The notes: generated by a model not told the origin, from the letters alone. DNA of 14,551 bases from an uncultured Erysipelotrichaceae bacterium (GCA_902795875.1 CADBND010000245.1:1-14551); one strand, 5' to 3'; shown: positions 5,262 through 13,940, counted from the first letter of the stretch. Program-made: numbers and translations.

Positions 5262-7838
5262 ATGAAGGAAAGGATCATCGTCATACCGGGAAGGACAGAT
5301 ATTGCCAAGACACTTGCCTATCATGGGAAGCCTGTTTTCAATACGCGTTTCTTCGATCCGGTGGAACTGGCCAGAGAATCATTGATGAGGAAGGGCTGTC
5401 CTGTGGATAAAGGTTTTGTTTCTTTGAAGGAAGAGACGGCTTTTTATTTTGATATCGTGAAGGATATCCCGTATTTCGGGACCTGCCGTCTGGGTGATCT
5501 TAAAAAGATAAACAGCACAGTGGATACGATCCGTAAGCTTATTGTCAAAGATGAGAAAAAAGAACTGAAGGAAAAACTGTATCAGGGAAGATTTCTTTCC
5601 AAGAATAAGGCTTTATATGAAGCACATGAACGATACATGGATGTTCTGGAGAAAGAGGATCTGTATGATTCGATTTCGCTGATGCGGGAGGCGATAAGAC
5701 AGGCTCAGGTCTTTGACAGCGAGATATTCTATGTGAAGGAGTATCCTTTGCTGCCGCTGGAAGCTGAGCTTGTGAATGTCCTTTCGGGTGGCAAGGCGAA
5801 GGAGATCTCTCTTTTCGATCTTTTCGGTATAGAGGAAAAGAAGATCCATGTCGATTCTTATAAAAACTGTTACGGTTCCGGCAATGAAGCAGCGATGATC
5901 GTTGCGGATGCATTCGAAAACGCAAAGGCTGATGAGTGCGTCATAGCCTGCAGCGATTACAGGACTTATGCACAGATCTTTTATGATCTGGCAGTGAAAT
6001 ACGATATTCCGATCGCTTTTTCCGATGGTGTAGCTGTGGTGAATTCCTATCCGGGAAAACTGTTGAAGCTTTATGACCGCTGGATGAATGAAGACGGGTT
6101 TGGCTGGGATTCTTTTTTGCGGATGATCTGCAGTCCATGTTTCGATCGGAAACTTCTTGTTTCCTTATTGAAGGCAAAAGACAATGACCTTGAATATCTT
6201 CTTGATAAAGTTTCACGCATGCGGCTGAGCAATGACAGAGAGAAAAACCGGGAACTTGTTTCCGGATTTGTGAAGGCAGTCGCACGGGATGAAGTGGGCG
6301 ACAATGAAAGATTGCGGACTTATCTCGATGACATCAAGGTTATTGCGGAAGAGCTGTCTTTGCCTATGGAAGACTTCTTAAATAAATATTCTTTGTTGCG
6401 TATGGAGAAAGACCGTGACCGTCAGCTCGATCAGGCTGCCTTGCGTACGATCGTCAACGAGATCGTTTCCATTAGAGACATCGGTGTGAATATCGACAGC
6501 GATATCATTTCTTCGATCTTGCGCAAGAACACATACAGAAGGTCTCCCTTGCCGGGGCATCTGTATGTCTGTCCGATCGAAAAGGCGGCTTGTGCGCTTC
6601 GAAGAAGGCTCTATGTCTGCGGTCTGTCTTCAGCTTCCTATCCCGGTCCTTCAAAGGAGGATCCGCTCCTTCTGGATTGCGATCTGGAGGATCTGGGAAA
6701 CGAGTCTCTGACTTCGAGAGGAAAGATTCTCAAAAGAAGAGAGGATCTGTTTCAGCTGATCGCTTTGGCTTCTTCATTGGGAAATCAGATACATATCTCC
6801 TATCCCGGTCTCAATGTTTCCGAGCTCAAGGCCAATAACGCGTCCAGCCTTCTGTTTGAACTGTTCCGGATGGAGAATGGCGATGACAAGCAGTTGAGCG
6901 ATCTGAACGATGCGATAGTCAAGACCAGCTATTTTGAGCCGAAGCTTTCCATCGGCAGAAAGATCGGGGAGGCCTATAACAGGGGCGATGCGATCCTTTA
7001 TGAAAGCAAGGAAAGCACAAATACAGAAAAAGAGGGTTTCAAGCTGAGAAGGTATTCTCCTTCGCAGCTCAATACTTTCTTCAATTGTAAGAAGCAGTAT
7101 TTCTATCAGAATATCCTTTATATCCCGCAGCCGGATGATTACGATCCTTATGCACTGATCTCGGCTACGGAACTGGGGACTTTGGTCCATTCATTGATGG
7201 AATATCTTTCGGAACATCCTGCTCGCAGAGAAGATTTCCTGGATCTATGTGGAACGGTGTTTGATGAATATCTGGATATTTCCGTTCCGTTGGTACGGGA
7301 CAAGGCTTTTGAAGAGAAGGAACAGTTTCTTGAGATGATGGATACCGGCTGGCGCATGGATGAGAGATTCAAGCGCAAGGTGGCTTTCAAGGAAGAAGAC
7401 AAGGAAGCTTTGCATGAAGGTTCCGGAGTCAGGATCCACGGATTTCCCGATCGGGTGGAGATCGATGAAAACGGCAAGGCTGTGATCATCGACTTTAAGA
7501 CGGAGCGGGATCTGAATGCGCATATCAAGGATGACATCGATTCCTGTCTGCAGGTCGTGATCTATGCCTATATCGTGGAAAAGACGATGGGACTACAGGT
7601 GGATCATTGCGAATACAGGATGCTGAGAGGAAATGTCTACAACGGCCTTATCACCTGCAAGTACGATGATGAGATAAAGAAGCGGCTTGATGAAAAACTG
7701 AAAGAGTTCAGAAGATGCGTGGAGACAGGCGATTTCGGGATCGGACCGATGAGCCCGGCTGAAGAGAAAGACAGATGCAAGTATTGCAAGTACGGGGCGA
7801 TCTGCGGAAAGGTCATTACGGAAGAGGAAAAGGAATGA
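5262..7838 (+). CDS. addB: AddB-like ATP-dependent helicase/nuclease subunit B
   Basis: This is the partner of AddA in the AddAB (RexAB-like) complex that resects double-strand breaks before RecA loading. The C-terminal PD-(D/E)XK nuclease is intact: H643 in GTLVHSLMEYL, D730 in GFPDRVEI, D744 and K746 in VIIDFKTE, then QVVIYAY. The four iron-sulfur cysteines typical of AddB are present: C609 ahead of the nuclease and C839, C842, C848 (CxxCx5C) at the end. At 858 residues it is well short of B. subtilis AddB (about 1166). The N-terminal Walker A equivalent reads GRTDIAKT (residues 10-17) in place of a GxxxxGKT motif, so ATP binding is probably lost. The inactive-helicase middle is poorly conserved. 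GAGGATCGG precedes the ATG. The addB-addA order is usual for Bacillota, and the stop is 19 bases before the likely addA start. Confidence 0.88.
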   Translation: MKERIIVIPGRTDIAKTLAYHGKPVFNTRFFDPVELARESLMRKGCPVDKGFVSLKEETAFYFDIVKDIPYFGTCRLGDLKKINSTVDTIRKLIVKDEKKELKEKLYQGRFLSKNKALYEAHERYMDVLEKEDLYDSISLMREAIRQAQVFDSEIFYVKEYPLLPLEAELVNVLSGGKAKEISLFDLFGIEEKKIHVDSYKNCYGSGNEAAMIVADAFENAKADECVIACSDYRTYAQIFYDLAVKYDIPIAFSDGVAVVNSYPGKLLKLYDRWMNEDGFGWDSFLRMICSPCFDRKLLVSLLKAKDNDLEYLLDKVSRMRLSNDREKNRELVSGFVKAVARDEVGDNERLRTYLDDIKVIAEELSLPMEDFLNKYSLLRMEKDRDRQLDQAALRTIVNEIVSIRDIGVNIDSDIISSILRKNTYRRSPLPGHLYVCPIEKAACALRRRLYVCGLSSASYPGPSKEDPLLLDCDLEDLGNESLTSRGKILKRREDLFQLIALASSLGNQIHISYPGLNVSELKANNASSLLFELFRMENGDDKQLSDLNDAIVKTSYFEPKLSIGRKIGEAYNRGDAILYESKESTNTEKEGFKLRRYSPSQLNTFFNCKKQYFYQNILYIPQPDDYDPYALISATELGTLVHSLMEYLSEHPARREDFLDLCGTVFDEYLDISVPLVRDKAFEEKEQFLEMMDTGWRMDERFKRKVAFKEEDKEALHEGSGVRIHGFPDRVEIDENGKAVIIDFKTERDLNAHIKDDIDSCLQVVIYAYIVEKTMGLQVDHCEYRMLRGNVYNGLITCKYDDEIKKRLDEKLKEFRRCVETGDFGIGPMSPAEEKDRCKYCKYGAICGKVITEEEKE

Positions 7839-7857
7839 TCAGGGAGGAATGCGGAAG

Positions 7858-10800
7858 ATGAATGACAGCGATGCGAGATCTTTGATCATAAATGATATCG
7901 ATTCGAATCTTTTTGTGGAGGCCGGAGCGGGTTCGGGCAAAACGACGATGCTGGTGGAGAGGATGACGGCGATGGTGGAGAGGGGTCTTCCGGTGGAGAA
8001 GATCTGTACCATCACTTTCACCAAGGCGGCTGCCAATGAATTCTATGAGCGTTTTCAGAAGAAACTGATCGAACGGGGAAAGGTCTCAAAGGACTATTCT
8101 TATCCGGGATACGGTTTACCGATGCCGACAGAAGAGTCGGCCGCAAGATGCCGGAAGGCTCTGGAGAATATCGATCTGTGTTTCATGGGCACCATCGATG
8201 CCTTCTGCAACATGATCCTTTCCGAACATCCGATGGAGGCCGGCGTACCGGGCGATTGCACCCTGATCGATGATAAGGAAGAAATGGAACTCTACCGCTC
8301 TTTCTATGTCGATGCAAGGGAGGGAAGATTCGGAAAGAAACTGAAAGAGGAAGCGGGATATTTTGCCTCCTTCTTCTATAACGGGGAGGAGAGATTCTCC
8401 ATACTGGTGAAGGAAGTGATGGACAGAAGGAATGTCCGTTTCGCATTCAAAAAAGGATCCGATGAAAGTCCTTTCCGTTTCCTGAAAGAAGACAGAGAGT
8501 CTTTGATAAAGATCCTCGACAGTTTTGATAAGGATCTTTCGAAACTGCATCTGTTCATCAAGGATAAGACGCAAGAGGAACAGATGGATATCTATCGGGA
8601 TGCGGATATCAAATTGCACAGAGGATGGCACTACAACTATTCCGGTGTGCAATCTGCGCTAAAGAATATCGCTTCTCTTTCTTACGATGCGACACCTGCG
8701 CAACTGGGGATCGAGAAAGAGAAGTTCGTCCGGGAACAGGATGGACAGACGGTGCTGAATATTGCCGACGAGGATTCATCTAGTTGTCTGATCGGCAAGA
8801 TGAGGGAATACAAATATTACAAGACGCTTTCTTTCCTTCTGGATTGCATTCCCTATCTGGAAGAGAAGATGCGTAAAGCCGGCAAGCTGACTTATTTTGA
8901 TTACCTTTTCTATCTGAGAAATATGTTGCAGAAAGATGCGCAAGAAGGGGGAGGAAAGCTGATTGATCATATCTATCACCGGCACAGCTACTTTATGATC
9001 GATGAATTCCAGGATACCAATCCGATGCAGGCGGAAGTGTTCTTCCATCTGGCTGCGGAAGATCCGACAGTCTCTGAGTGGCGTAAATGCAAGCCAAGAC
9101 CCGGTTCTTTATTTATCGTAGGTGATCCCAAACAGTCCATCTATCGTTTTAGGAATGCGGATGTCTCTTCTTACATACAGATACGGGAACTGTTTCAAAA
9201 CGGTGTCGGGAAGGTCGTGGATCTGGTCAACAATTTCCGTTCGAAGAACGTTCTGAAGAATTACTTCAATGACCGTTTTGAACAGATGATGCCGGAGGAC
9301 AGCGCCGACCAGAGTGCCTATAAGGATATCGAGAACATCGCTTCCAAACAGATCGATGGAGAATTCGACGGTGTCTATTTCTATGTGACGTACGGCGGTC
9401 AGGCTTTGAAGGATCATCCGGAGATGAGCGATCAGGATCAACTCGTGAATGTGATCAAGGCTCTTGTGGGAAACAAGGATCATCTTCTGCTGGAGACGGA
9501 TCGAAACAAAGAGGATTTCGGAAAACTGAGGAAGATCTCTTATCGTGATTTCATGATCATCTTCGCCAGTAAGAAACCGATCGCGGGATGTATCTCCCGT
9601 TTCGGAAAGGAGAAGATCCCTGTAAAGGTCGAGGGAAAGGTCTTATTTGAAGAATGTGAAGCTTTGAAGGCGATCGTTTCTGTTTATAAGACTGTCACTT
9701 CTCTTGATGCGATCTCTCTGGTGGATTGTCTCTATGGTCCGCTTTTCGGTTTCAATGAAAACGATCTTGCTTCCTATAAGAATGAAGGGAAGACGATCTC
9801 TCTGGATCCCTATGGAGAATATGAAGATGAGGGGATCGAAGCCGCTTTACAAAAACTTTCTGCGACAGCGAGGAAGAGTATCGGACTTACTCCATCTTCT
9901 CTTTTCGAAGAGATCATTGATACTTATGAGATCTACCGTTATGTGCCAAGTGACGGCATGGAGGTCGTATATTTTGTCCTGGAACTGCTCAGAGGCCAGC
10001 AGACAAGCGGAAATATCGTGACCTATTCCGATGCAGTTTCTTATCTGGAAGAATTGCTGAGTGGGGAATCGGGTATTGAGAGATGTCTGAGTCTCAAGGA
10101 AGATGAAGATGTCGTCCATATTGCCAACCTGCATAAGGTCAAGGGCTTGGAGGCTCCGATCGTTATATTGGCACGGTCTTCTACCGCAGCTTATTCCGGC
10201 GATATCCGGGTGGATTATTCCGAAGAAGGCGAAAACCCGAAAGGTTATATCATTACGATCGGTGAGAGGCTTGACAACGGACGTATGAGTCCCTTGATCG
10301 AAACTTTACAGTATCCGGAAGAAAAGGATGCGGAAAAGGAGAGCCTGAAAAAGGAAGGCGACCGGCTGATCTATGTCGCAGCGACAAGGGCGAGGAACGT
10401 GCTCATTGTGAACAGGGCAAAGCAGCTCTCTTCAAAAGGAAACCTCTTTGATGCGAAAAGCAGATGGAAACCGCTTCTGGAAAAGATACCGGAAAGCGAA
10501 AACATACTGGAGCTGATCGGTACGAATGAGGAATATACCGTTCCCGAAGCAGATGAGGTACGGGCGAAAGATCTTTATGAAGAATGTGAGACTGTAGAGA
10601 TCACAAATGATCCGACATACACCAACGCCAGTCCGAGTACATTGATGTCGTTCTCGAAGATCGAGGAAGACGGTCCGGAACGGGAAGGTGTAGATGAAAC
10701 AAATGGCGAGACTTATTCCACGATGATCGGTACGATGGTGCACAGGCTGATGGAGATGATCATCATGTCTGAGGACAGACTGGATAAGTCGAAAGCTGTG

Positions 10801-11199
10801 GAGAACATTATGGCCGAATATCTTATGCCGGAAATGAAGGACTATGAAGAAAGTTTCCGCAGAACTCTGAACAGGGTCTATGAGAAGATGCATCAGGGTG
10901 GTTTCCCGCAGAGAAACGGAGCGATGGAGGACATCCTTCCTGAGATCCTGAAGGCGGAAGAGAAATATTCGGAAGTACCGTTCACTTACCGGGAAAAGGA
11001 TACGGTCTGGAACGGGATCATCGACTTAGTCTATGTGAAGGATGGCAAGACGCATATCATCGACTGGAAGACCAATAAGAGTGATGTCGGGCTTTCCGAC
11101 CATTACAGGGAACAGCTGAATGCTTATAAAAAAGCTCTTTCTCAGCTGGCAGGAGTGGAAGCCGAGGATGCGCTGATCTATCATATTGATATTCAATAA
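7858..11199 (+). CDS. addA: AddA, ATP-dependent helicase/nuclease subunit A
   Basis: This is the UvrD-like 3'-5' helicase motor and nuclease of AddAB, acting in recombinational repair. Helicase motifs appear in order: Walker A AGAGSGKT (K28), Ia TITFTKAAANEF, II DEFQD (382-386), III GDPKQSIYRFR (from 422), IV NFRS, V LHKVKGLEAPIVIL, and VI YVAATRARNVLIV (R844, R846). The C-terminal nuclease has H962 in GTMVHRLMEM, D1056 in NGIIDLVY, D1069 and K1071 in IIDWKT, and EQLNAYKKAL, so it should cut DNA. I prefer the ATG at 7858 (1113 aa), because GGAGG at 7843-7847 is 10 bases away. The ATG at 7849 is only one base after that site and would add just three residues. The gene is probably co-transcribed with addB and ends on the left base of a strong hairpin terminator. 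Confidence 0.95.
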   Translation: MNDSDARSLIINDIDSNLFVEAGAGSGKTTMLVERMTAMVERGLPVEKICTITFTKAAANEFYERFQKKLIERGKVSKDYSYPGYGLPMPTEESAARCRKALENIDLCFMGTIDAFCNMILSEHPMEAGVPGDCTLIDDKEEMELYRSFYVDAREGRFGKKLKEEAGYFASFFYNGEERFSILVKEVMDRRNVRFAFKKGSDESPFRFLKEDRESLIKILDSFDKDLSKLHLFIKDKTQEEQMDIYRDADIKLHRGWHYNYSGVQSALKNIASLSYDATPAQLGIEKEKFVREQDGQTVLNIADEDSSSCLIGKMREYKYYKTLSFLLDCIPYLEEKMRKAGKLTYFDYLFYLRNMLQKDAQEGGGKLIDHIYHRHSYFMIDEFQDTNPMQAEVFFHLAAEDPTVSEWRKCKPRPGSLFIVGDPKQSIYRFRNADVSSYIQIRELFQNGVGKVVDLVNNFRSKNVLKNYFNDRFEQMMPEDSADQSAYKDIENIASKQIDGEFDGVYFYVTYGGQALKDHPEMSDQDQLVNVIKALVGNKDHLLLETDRNKEDFGKLRKISYRDFMIIFASKKPIAGCISRFGKEKIPVKVEGKVLFEECEALKAIVSVYKTVTSLDAISLVDCLYGPLFGFNENDLASYKNEGKTISLDPYGEYEDEGIEAALQKLSATARKSIGLTPSSLFEEIIDTYEIYRYVPSDGMEVVYFVLELLRGQQTSGNIVTYSDAVSYLEELLSGESGIERCLSLKEDEDVVHIANLHKVKGLEAPIVILARSSTAAYSGDIRVDYSEEGENPKGYIITIGERLDNGRMSPLIETLQYPEEKDAEKESLKKEGDRLIYVAATRARNVLIVNRAKQLSSKGNLFDAKSRWKPLLEKIPESENILELIGTNEEYTVPEADEVRAKDLYEECETVEITNDPTYTNASPSTLMSFSKIEEDGPEREGVDETNGETYSTMIGTMVHRLMEMIIMSEDRLDKSKAVENIMAEYLMPEMKDYEESFRRTLNRVYEKMHQGGFPQRNGAMEDILPEILKAEEKYSEVPFTYREKDTVWNGIIDLVYVKDGKTHIIDWKTNKSDVGLSDHYREQLNAYKKALSQLAGVEAEDALIYHIDIQ

Positions 11200-11230
11200 A
11201 AGCATTGCGGGATGATCCGCAATGCTTTTT
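11198..11230. terminator. Strong hairpin terminator between addA and the LRR gene
   Basis: A 13-bp perfect stem (11198-11210 with 11217-11229) has the hexaloop GATGAT and a T run (11226-11230). The A run at 11198-11201 makes it usable in the reverse direction as well, serving the convergent LRR gene, whose stop is only six bases away. The addA TAA overlaps the stem base. Confidence 0.9.
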
Positions 11231-11235
11231 AAGTT

Positions 11236-11745
11236 TTACTGTTGAATCGTTTTGATCGTAACGGGATGATCAAAAGCGTTTTCTTCGATCATGATATCCG
11301 GATAGGAAAATACAATCTGCAGGTTTTCACATCCCTGAAAGGCGAGACCGTGTATCTTTTTCAGTCCTTTTCCGCAGACGACAGTCTTCAGTTTTTTGCA
11401 GTCCTTGAAGGAAAAAGGCGGGATCGTTGAAAGCGTATCGGGCAGGATGATCTCTTCGATTGCTGTACGGACAAAGGCATACTGCCAGATGTTTTTGAGG
11501 CCTTCGGGAAGGTCGATCTTTTTTAGATGATTGCAGCCATCAAATAAGAAACCACCGATGTCTTCGATCCCTTTGGGAATGGTGACGTGGATTATTTCGT
11601 CGTGTCCCTTGAAGAGGGAATCGAAAAGGATCGTTACCGGTTTTCCCGCATAGGTCGATGGTATTTCGATCTCTTTGAGGTCACCCCTATATCCCATGAT
11701 GGTATAGGTCTCGTTGTCATTCATCTTGAAATAGTATTCTTCCAT
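11236..11745 (-). CDS. Small BspA-type leucine-rich-repeat protein (LRR_5-like)
   Basis: This 169-residue protein of unknown role consists almost wholly of BspA-type leucine-rich repeats of about 23 residues. Successive units are IIHVTIPKGIEDIGGFLFDGC, LKKIDLPEGLKNIWQYAF, IEEIILPDTLSTIPPFSFKDC, LKTVVCGKGLKKIHGLAFQGC and a weaker last unit LQIVFSYPDIMIEENAFDH. The recurrent x-IxIPxxLxxIxxxAFxxC pattern is clear. There is no signal peptide, membrane segment or sorting motif, so unlike the large surface BspA proteins it is probably cytoplasmic, with protein binding as the likely activity. An in-frame TGA three codons upstream fixes the ATG at 11745 as the earliest possible ATG start. No Shine-Dalgarno sequence precedes it. 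The gene stands alone between addA (convergent) and the SIS gene upstream on the same strand. Confidence 0.82.
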   Translation of the reverse strand: MEEYYFKMNDNETYTIMGYRGDLKEIEIPSTYAGKPVTILFDSLFKGHDEIIHVTIPKGIEDIGGFLFDGCNHLKKIDLPEGLKNIWQYAFVRTAIEEIILPDTLSTIPPFSFKDCKKLKTVVCGKGLKKIHGLAFQGCENLQIVFSYPDIMIEENAFDHPVTIKTIQQ

Positions 11746-11754
11746 ATATTCTCA

Positions 11755-11760
11755 ATTATA
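11755..11760 (-). promoter_or_regulatory. Possible -10 box very close to the LRR gene start
   Basis: Read on the minus strand this is exactly TATAAT, ending 9 bases before the ATG. With normal spacing the transcript would begin 2-3 bases before the start codon, making a leaderless mRNA, which would explain the missing ribosome site. The hexamer at a 17-base spacer is CATACA, a three-of-six match to TTGACA. Confidence 0.4.
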
Positions 11761-11795
11761 CAGATTTCGGTATTGAGTGTATGAAGATCCAGAAT

Positions 11796-11816
11796 AAAAG
11801 CGGAACTTTGTCCGCT
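11796..11816 (-). terminator. Terminator downstream of the SIS-domain gene
   Basis: On the minus strand AGCGGA pairs with TCCGCT (11811-11816 with 11799-11804) around a six-base loop and runs into TTTTATT. It lies about 108 bases after the SIS gene stop. The intervening stretch 11817-11923 shows no gene. This stem is only 6 bp but GC-rich. It also separates the SIS gene from the LRR gene. Confidence 0.65.
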
Positions 11817-11923
11817 ATCACATCTTACCAAAACGGGGGACCGGCAAATCCTTTGAATGGGATCACCGGATCCTTATACAGGGTCCATCAGAGTATGATG
11901 CGTCGATAATAGTTTTAAAGGGA

Positions 11924-12997
11924 TCAGCCGTTGTGGGTCTGGAAGTATTTTGTCGATACGTGCGGGACACGTATCGTAAGAGGCAGAACGGCAACGTCGT
12001 TGAGTAAGGCCATTTCGTAGGCGATGATCTGTAAGGGTGCGACATATTCCAGAACGCGGAAGTGTCTGCTTACAGGGACGATCTTGAGATCTCTTTCATC
12101 CTGTACCTGTGGTCCGAACATGTAGCCTCTTCCGAGTTCTTCCTTGGAGAAGCGGACCATGCTTTGGGCGTATTCGTTGTCGTTTTCACCGTCGTTCAGA
12201 AACAGGATGGCGTCATCTTTTCCGAATGCGTAGCAGGGACCGTGTATGCCGTCTTCCGCTTCGTAGCCGAATGCCAGATATTTCTTCGGTGTTTCCATGA
12301 GCTTCAATGCTCCTTCGATGGCGATACCGTAGAATTCACCGCCACCGAAATACATCAGTGCTCTTAATGTTCTGAGATCTTCTTTGTTTCTTTCGAACCA
12401 GGAAAGACCATCTTCAATGATCGCAGGTAAATGATCGGCAGCTTTATGGCCTTCTTCGATCAATGCTTCGAAGGTCTTTTCGTCGATCGTCTTGTTTTCA
12501 AGACCGATGCGCATGGCGATCATCTGCAATGTCAGTGCAGTAGCACTGAAGCCGACGGTACGGTAACCGTATTCTTCCCCGCCTACCTGAATGGAGATGT
12601 TCAGATCGGCTTCTTTGGCGATCGGGGAATCTTCGTCGTCGGTGACGGCAATCGTGGGACAGCCCATTTTTTTCATCTTGATAATCTGCTGCTTTACAAG
12701 GGAGGAAGTTCCGCTTTGCGAGACGAAGATGTAGAGGGCATTTTTGTTGTATACCTTCTTTTTCATAAAGGGATTGGGCAGCATCGGGAAGACCTGCAGC
12801 CCGCTGACTTCTTCGATAAAGGGTGTTTCCGCGAGAGATGCGTTGTAGCTCGATCCCGATCCGATGAGGAAGATCTCTTCGATCTTTGCGGGATCTTTCA
12901 CGACTTTTTTGAGTGCTTCGGTGTTTTCTTTTGCGCCGTCCAGTATCTTATGTGCTACAGGCTGACTTCTTCTGATGCAATCAAGCATTGTGACCAT
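11924..12997 (-). CDS. Double-SIS-domain sugar-phosphate enzyme, possibly fructoselysine/glucoselysine-6-phosphate deglycase
   Basis: This 357-residue protein has two SIS (phosphosugar-binding) domains and no glutaminase domain. It resembles the isomerase half of GlmS and the FrlB/GfrE/GfrF deglycases, which split phosphorylated Amadori compounds. The first domain shows IGSGSSYNAS (45-54) and the phosphate-binding SQSGTSS (93-99). The second shows GGGEFYGIAIEGALKLMET and GIHGP. The neighbouring mannose-family PTS genes, in the order EIIC-EIID-SIS, match the known gfrC-D-E/F layout, so import and phosphorylation of a glycated amino acid is a reasonable inference. Amino-sugar isomerases or deaminases remain possible. 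The ATG at 12997 is chosen because AAAGGTGG ends 6 bases before it; the open frame continues upstream to 13051 with no better start. The gene follows a terminator and a perfect hairpin, so its expression may be set apart from the PTS genes. Confidence 0.8.
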   Translation of the reverse strand: MVTMLDCIRRSQPVAHKILDGAKENTEALKKVVKDPAKIEEIFLIGSGSSYNASLAETPFIEEVSGLQVFPMLPNPFMKKKVYNKNALYIFVSQSGTSSLVKQQIIKMKKMGCPTIAVTDDEDSPIAKEADLNISIQVGGEEYGYRTVGFSATALTLQMIAMRIGLENKTIDEKTFEALIEEGHKAADHLPAIIEDGLSWFERNKEDLRTLRALMYFGGGEFYGIAIEGALKLMETPKKYLAFGYEAEDGIHGPCYAFGKDDAILFLNDGENDNEYAQSMVRFSKEELGRGYMFGPQVQDERDLKIVPVSRHFRVLEYVAPLQIIAYEMALLNDVAVLPLTIRVPHVSTKYFQTHNG

Positions 12998-13041
12998 AGT
13001 ATTCCACCTTTCTGTCATAGTTATCAAATATTTCTTCTTGC

Positions 13042-13065
13042 GATCCTTCAAACGGTTGAAGGATC
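13042..13065. repeat. Perfect 10-bp inverted repeat upstream of the SIS gene
   Basis: GATCCTTCAA (13042-13051) and TTGAAGGATC (13056-13065) are exact reverse complements separated by four bases. Neither side is followed by a T run, so it is not a standard terminator. On the minus strand it lies after the PTS terminator and 45 bases before the SIS start codon. It could be an operator, an RNA-processing stem or a leader structure. One arm supplies TTGAAG, a weak -35 candidate. Confidence 0.6.
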
Positions 13066-13070
13066 CTAAG

Positions 13071-13104
13071 AAAAAACGGAGGCGGGAGAGTATCCCGTCT
13101 CCGT
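13071..13104 (-). terminator. Terminator of the PTS EIIC-EIID operon
   Basis: On the minus strand a 12-bp stem (13093-13104 with 13076-13087, one G-U pair) with a five-base loop is followed by TTTTTT (13076-13071). It lies 10 bases after the EIID stop. The strength of this stem suggests that most PTS transcripts end here rather than entering the SIS gene. Confidence 0.85.
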
Positions 13105-13114
13105 AGAGGATCTT

Positions 13115-13939
13115 TTAGAAGATTCCTAAGAGAGCTCCGACCAGGGCAAGTGCGAAGATGCCGGCGATGAGCTGAGTGGGTCTGTAGCCTTTCTTGATCA
13201 GTCTGACCAGGACGAAGAGCAGTACGACGCCTAAGAGACCCGGGAAGATGGAGTTGATGATGTCGCTGACGACAACTTCACCGCCTTCTTTACCGGTCGT
13301 GTTGATGACCCAGTTCAAAGGAACGGAGACCATGTTGGCGGTCATGGCACCGACCATCGTAAGACCGACGACGGATGCACATTTCGTCAATACGTTGACA
13401 AGTCCGGAATTGAATACGGTATCGATGAAGGAGGTACCGAGATTGTAACCTGCCTGTAAGAGATACCATTTCGCAACTGACTGTGTGACACCATAGAGCA
13501 GTACAAACAGGATCGTTCCTAAGAAGTTGCCCTGTGAGCACAGACCGATAGCGATACCGGCGGAGATGACACGTACAGCGTTGAACCAGAAGGAGTCGAA
13601 CATACCGGCAGTCGGTCCCATAAGGGCGGCCTTGACGTTGTCGATCGTAGCTTCATCGACTTTTCCGGCTTTTCTTTCCTTTTCCATCGCGTAGGTAAGA
13701 CCGGCGATGAAGGTGAACGGGCTGGTGTGTGTGTTGAAGAATGCCTGATGACGCAGATAGGATCTTCTCTGTTCCTCTCTGTCATCCGGATAGAGGGACT
13801 CGATGACCGGCTGCATACACATAGTGAAGCAGTTGGCTTCCATCTTGGCCATGGAGAACATCATGAAGCATCTGTGAGAACGGAAGAAGATCTTGCGAAG
13901 GATCGCCTGTTCTTCCGGTGTATATGTAGTCTTTGCCAT
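13115..13939 (-). CDS. PTS system mannose-family EIID component
   Basis: This is the membrane subunit which, with EIIC, forms the sugar channel of a mannose/fructose/sorbose/Amadori-type PTS. Over its 274 residues the family pattern is evident: an N-terminal FFRSHRCFMMFSMAKMEANCF region, PVIESLYPDD, HQAFFNTHTSPFTFIAGLTYAMEKER, and the diagnostic LMGPTAGMFDSFWFNAVRV. Hydrophobic segments follow (ISAGIAIGL, FLGTILFVLLYG, the SVVGLTMVGAM region) and a final hydrophobic stretch ends LLGIF. The ATG at 13939 is one base after the EIIC stop. GGAGGA (13951-13956) inside the EIIC gene is 11 bases upstream. An in-frame ATG at 13975 lies within EIIC and is unlikely. The specific sugar cannot be read from EIID alone; the downstream SIS protein hints at an Amadori or amino sugar. 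Confidence 0.93.
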   Translation of the reverse strand: MAKTTYTPEEQAILRKIFFRSHRCFMMFSMAKMEANCFTMCMQPVIESLYPDDREEQRRSYLRHQAFFNTHTSPFTFIAGLTYAMEKERKAGKVDEATIDNVKAALMGPTAGMFDSFWFNAVRVISAGIAIGLCSQGNFLGTILFVLLYGVTQSVAKWYLLQAGYNLGTSFIDTVFNSGLVNVLTKCASVVGLTMVGAMTANMVSVPLNWVINTTGKEGGEVVVSDIINSIFPGLLGVVLLFVLVRLIKKGYRPTQLIAGIFALALVGALLGIF

Positions 13940-13940
13940 A

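Noticed and set aside
12431..13069. A 212-codon plus-strand open frame opposite the SIS gene
   Set aside because: It is antisense to conserved SIS motifs and runs through the 13042-13065 hairpin. It has no recognisable domain.
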